The position numbers and the translations under genes were made by a program. From the NCBI GenBank assembly GCA_900549655.1, contig UROZ01000039.1, positions 1-15,854 of the forward strand: a DNA stretch of 15,854 nt. The letters run 5' to 3'. The notes beneath the pieces are model-generated. The model made no database searches. It saw nothing but the letters and a program-made list of their open reading frames with translations, and was not told where the DNA came from. This stretch comes from an uncultured Collinsella sp. (GTDB lineage: Bacteria; Actinomycetota; Coriobacteriia; Coriobacteriales; Coriobacteriaceae). Positions 14,002 through 15,854 of the stretch are shown piece by piece; position 1 is the first letter of the stretch; every line of letters begins with the position of its first letter.

Positions 14002-14403
14002 TTATAGGCGGTCCTTGTTCTCGGCCTCAACGGCGTGTGCCTGCTGAACAAAGAACAGGTCGTACACCACGATGACAAAGGCGCCAAAGTTGATGGCATC
14101 GCCGCCAAACGCGGGAAGCGTGAGCACCGCTTGGGCAAGCGTGGCGACCGCGGCAACAATACCGAGCTTAAACGCACCGTCCACCTGCGAAGGCTTGTTG
14201 GCGCCCTTGATACCGGCGACGCCTGCGGCAAGGTCGACGAGACCCTTGGCGATAAGCACGACCGCTGCGAGCATGGCGTACGAACCGTACGTGGAACCGA
14301 GACCGCCCGTGGCGATACCGACGCCGGCGGTGACGAGGCTGGCGATGCCCAAAACAAAGTAGATGAGAGCAAGGATTTTGAGAGTCTTGCGAGTGAAGCT
14401 CAT
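14002..14403 (-). CDS. Small four-helix membrane protein, unknown function
   Basis: The 133-residue protein has four hydrophobic helices, near residues 9-32, 42-66, 80-98 and 104-122, rich in Gly and Ala. A charged C-terminal tail (HAVEAENKDRL) is probably cytoplasmic. The first loop is GIATGGLGSTYGS. I do not recognise a named family; the shape resembles small uncharacterised DUF-type membrane proteins with paired helices. The ATG at 14403 is preferred over an in-frame upstream ATG at 14472. It has AAGGA eight bases upstream, and the 23-residue extension would be polar and Cys-containing, unlike a membrane-protein start. The gene is convergent with rlmA and shares its terminator region. A palindrome sits over its likely promoter, which suggests specific regulation. 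Confidence 0.8.
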   Translation of the reverse strand: MSFTRKTLKILALIYFVLGIASLVTAGVGIATGGLGSTYGSYAMLAAVVLIAKGLVDLAAGVAGIKGANKPSQVDGAFKLGIVAAVATLAQAVLTLPAFGGDAINFGAFVIVVYDLFFVQQAHAVEAENKDRL

Positions 14404-14444
14404 GGCTGGTCCTTTCGATACGAGTACGCCAACCTGGCGCACCT

Positions 14445-14482
14445 TATGTGCTGCACATATGGTGAAGCACATTGTAGTTCAA
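14445..14482 (-). promoter_or_regulatory. Promoter with overlapping 15-bp palindrome, upstream of the membrane protein gene
   Basis: TATGTGC-T-GCACATA (14445-14459) is a perfect palindrome with a central T. On the minus strand its first part (TATGTG, 14459-14454) lies 17 bases from TTGAAC (14482-14477), giving a weak promoter whose -10 box is inside the palindrome. A half-site GCACAT recurs at 14467-14472. This is a plausible repressor operator; no regulator is nearby. The remaining space to 14631 holds only a small stem (CTTTC/GAAAG near 14531-14546). Confidence 0.4.
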
Positions 14483-14631
14483 CGGGACGATGCATGCGTT
14501 TGAAAGCGTCTCTTGCCTGTACGGCCCAACCTTTCAAAAAGGAAAGCTGGACGTAAGCCAAATCGATGGCAGCCCATGTGCGGCGCTGCGATGATGAGGC
14601 CGTAACAAGGAGCTGGTCTCAAGGAGGAGCC

Positions 14632-14775
14632 ATGATGTACGGAACAGGGCAAGTGCGTGAGCCGCGGTCGTTGGGAAGGCGCATGGGCGATTCTGTGATC
14701 GCTGCCGTGTGCACGGGATTGATGGCGGTGCTTTGCATTGCGATGCTGTGGGCCATGTCGCATGTGGGACAATAG
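14632..14775 (+). CDS. 47-residue single-helix membrane protein, unknown function
   Basis: Starting at ATG 14632 (a second ATG follows at once at 14635), the frame gives 47 residues. The N-terminus is basic and polar (YGTGQVREPRSLGRRMGDS), followed by one hydrophobic helix, roughly residues 21-41 (VIAAVCTGLMAVLCIAMLW), and a short SHVGQ tail. The strong ribosome site AAGGAGGAG lies two bases before the ATG at 14632 and five before the ATG at 14635, so the second may be the one used. This makes translation credible despite the small size. The frame is open upstream to 14566, but that part is Cys/Arg-rich and has no ribosome site. The positive-inside rule predicts an inside N-terminus. No family is recognised. 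The gene lies 63 bases before rsmJ on the same strand and may be co-transcribed with it. Confidence 0.65.
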   Translation: MMYGTGQVREPRSLGRRMGDSVIAAVCTGLMAVLCIAMLWAMSHVGQ

Positions 14776-14838
14776 CGGACGGTTGGGTGCTGGCATAAAC
14801 GGCGCTCACGTATTCGTTTTGCTTGCTAAGGAGTACCC

Positions 14839-15543
14839 ATGGGCGTCGTCGATCCCTTTTCTGTTGCTCGGGCCGCGGGGCTTGAGCTGATCGGGAAGTC
14901 CGAGGGTCTCACGCTCACCGACGGCACGATGGAGCTGTGTGCCGATTTTACACGCATGCTGCCGCGGCTCAAGCGGGGCCGTCTGCAGCAAGAGCTGTTG
15001 GTAAAGGCTGCGCGCACAAAAGGCATCGAGCAACCATGGGCGATTGATGCCACGGCGGGCTTTGGCGAGGATTCGCTGCTGCTGGCGGCCGCGGGCTTTA
15101 CCGTCGATCTGTATGAGCAGGATTGCGTGATCGCGGCGCTCCTCAAGGATGCTTTGGATCGCGCGGCAGATGAACCGGCGCTTGCGACAGCCGTGGCGCG
15201 CATGCGCTTGCATGCGGGCGAGGACAGCATTGCCGGCCTTCGCCATGTAGCTGAGTTGATCGGGCGGGGCGAGCTTGCCGCTCCCGATGCGGTGTACCTG
15301 GACCCCATGTTTCCCGAGCGCACCAAGAGCGCGGCGGTGAAAAAGAAGTTCCAGCTGCTGCATCACTTGGAGCAGCCGTGCGCCGATGAGGAGGCGCTGG
15401 TCCAGGCAGCGCTTGCGGTGCATCCGCGCAAAGTCGTTATCAAACGGCCGGTGAAGGGCCCGTTGCTCGCCGGCATAAAGCCGAGCTATCAACTTGCGGG
15501 CAAGGCCGTTCGTTACGATGTTTTGGTACCGCCGCGCCCGTAG
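14839..15543 (+). CDS. rsmJ: 16S rRNA (guanine-N2)-methyltransferase, RsmJ family
   Basis: The 234-residue protein matches RsmJ (YhiQ), which methylates G1516 of 16S rRNA at N2 using S-adenosylmethionine. DATAGFGEDSLLLAAAGFTV at 70-89 is the SAM-binding motif I. LYEQDCVIAALLKDAL at 91-106 holds the acidic residue that contacts the cofactor ribose. The family hallmark YLDPMFPERTKSAAVKKK at 153-170 contains the DPMFP catalytic loop, and VVIKRPVKGP at 199-208 follows. It is slightly shorter than E. coli RsmJ (250), mostly at the N-terminus. The ATG at 14839 has AAGGAG about eight bases upstream. It lies behind the 47-residue gene and converges on a Cys-rich small gene. RsmJ is best known from Proteobacteria; related proteins in Gram-positives are often annotated only as class I methyltransferases, so the exact target is an inference. 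Confidence 0.87.
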   Translation: MGVVDPFSVARAAGLELIGKSEGLTLTDGTMELCADFTRMLPRLKRGRLQQELLVKAARTKGIEQPWAIDATAGFGEDSLLLAAAGFTVDLYEQDCVIAALLKDALDRAADEPALATAVARMRLHAGEDSIAGLRHVAELIGRGELAAPDAVYLDPMFPERTKSAAVKKKFQLLHHLEQPCADEEALVQAALAVHPRKVVIKRPVKGPLLAGIKPSYQLAGKAVRYDVLVPPRP

Positions 15544-15591
15544 TTTGCGTGCGATGGCTGGCGCTCCGTCAGTGCCGTGCCGATGCGGTCC

Positions 15592-15816
15592 CTATTTCCA
15601 AGGGTGCGACGTCAGGTGCCAGCCGCCGCAGTATTCGCATTTGTAGCAGGCCAGCCCGCGGCGTCCGCGGTTTTCGCAGTCGGCCATAACGGCTTCGGCC
15701 TCGGCGCGCGTGTCGTAACGGTTTTTGCGCTCGCACGACTTGTAGCGCCAGGCTTCATCGCGCTCGGCGTCTAGGGCGTCGCGGCGCTCGTCCTCGAGCG
15801 CAAACAGGTCGCTCAT
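15592..15816 (-). CDS. Small Cys/His-rich protein, unknown function (may extend past right edge)
   Basis: From the ATG at 15816 the frame gives 74 residues. The first half is strongly charged and helical (LFALEDERRDALDAERDEAW), the middle has YKSCERKNRYDTRAEAEAVM, and the C-terminus has CYKCEYCGGWHLTSHP. The tail's CxxCxxC plus two His, with the earlier Cys, could bind one zinc ion; this is inference. YKCEYCGGWHLT-type tails also occur in small uncharacterised phage and bacterial proteins. The start is uncertain: no good ribosome site precedes 15816, an in-frame TTG lies at 15840, and the frame stays open to the window edge. The gene could therefore begin outside. It converges on rsmJ, with 48 bases between stops and no clear terminator. 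Confidence 0.6.
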   Translation of the reverse strand: MSDLFALEDERRDALDAERDEAWRYKSCERKNRYDTRAEAEAVMADCENRGRRGLACYKCEYCGGWHLTSHPWK

Positions 15817-15854
15817 ATCGCCGCCGGTAGCAGCGCCCAAAAACTCGCTTTTGG

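Noticed and set aside
14404..14472. N-terminal extension of the four-helix membrane protein to an upstream ATG
   Set aside because: The extra 23 residues are polar, overlap the promoter palindrome and lack a ribosome site, whereas the ATG at 14403 has AAGGA at good spacing.

Overview
The window reads as chromosomal core DNA of a high-GC, Gram-positive gut actinobacterium, most likely a Coriobacteriia member close to Collinsella. This is inferred from base composition, AAGGAG-type ribosome sites, GTG starts, and the mix of an EFR1-type flavodoxin/ferredoxin protein, a VUT-family transporter, many small-molecule exporters and abundant intergenic palindromes. No database was consulted. No phage, IS transposase, tRNA, rRNA or CRISPR array is visible.

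Layout. 1-1789 (+): the C-terminal part of a ClC-type anion channel/transporter, then an EFR1-like protein with two 4Fe-4S motifs. 1805-2680 (-): a DMT/EamA transporter with unusually similar halves. 2681-3130: a gene-free stretch holding a large imperfect inverted repeat. 3131-5111 (-): a GntR (YtrA-like) regulator, ABC ATPase and ABC-2 permease operon with a promoter and overlapping palindromic operator. 5215-5362: two long hairpins 80 bp apart. 5501-7114 (+): release factor RF3 (prfC). 7157-8683 (+): promoter, structured leader, VUT transporter and an SDR oxidoreductase, ending in a strong terminator shared with the convergent ung. 8734-10450 (-): ung and a second DMT transporter. The latter is divergent from a LysR regulator (10609-11475, +), which probably controls it. 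11503-12885 (-): MATE efflux protein. 12947-13007: a perfect 21-bp-arm inverted repeat. 13064-13876 (+): RlmA-type rRNA methyltransferase, a repeat hairpin over its stop codon, then a strong terminator. 14002-14403 (-): a four-helix membrane protein. 14632-14775 (+): a 47-residue single-helix protein. 14839-15543 (+): RsmJ-type rRNA methyltransferase. 15592 to near the right edge (-): a small Cys/His-rich protein.

The genes fall into three themes: translation and rRNA modification (prfC, rlmA, rsmJ), DNA repair (ung), and membrane transport with local one-component regulators (ClC, two DMTs, ABC, VUT, MATE). I see no convincing multi-gene novel system. The least explained content is the set of four dissimilar palindromic intergenic elements (2816-3005, 5221-5360, 12947-13007, 13876-13910). 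They look like REP/MITE-type repeat families and deserve a genome-wide search.
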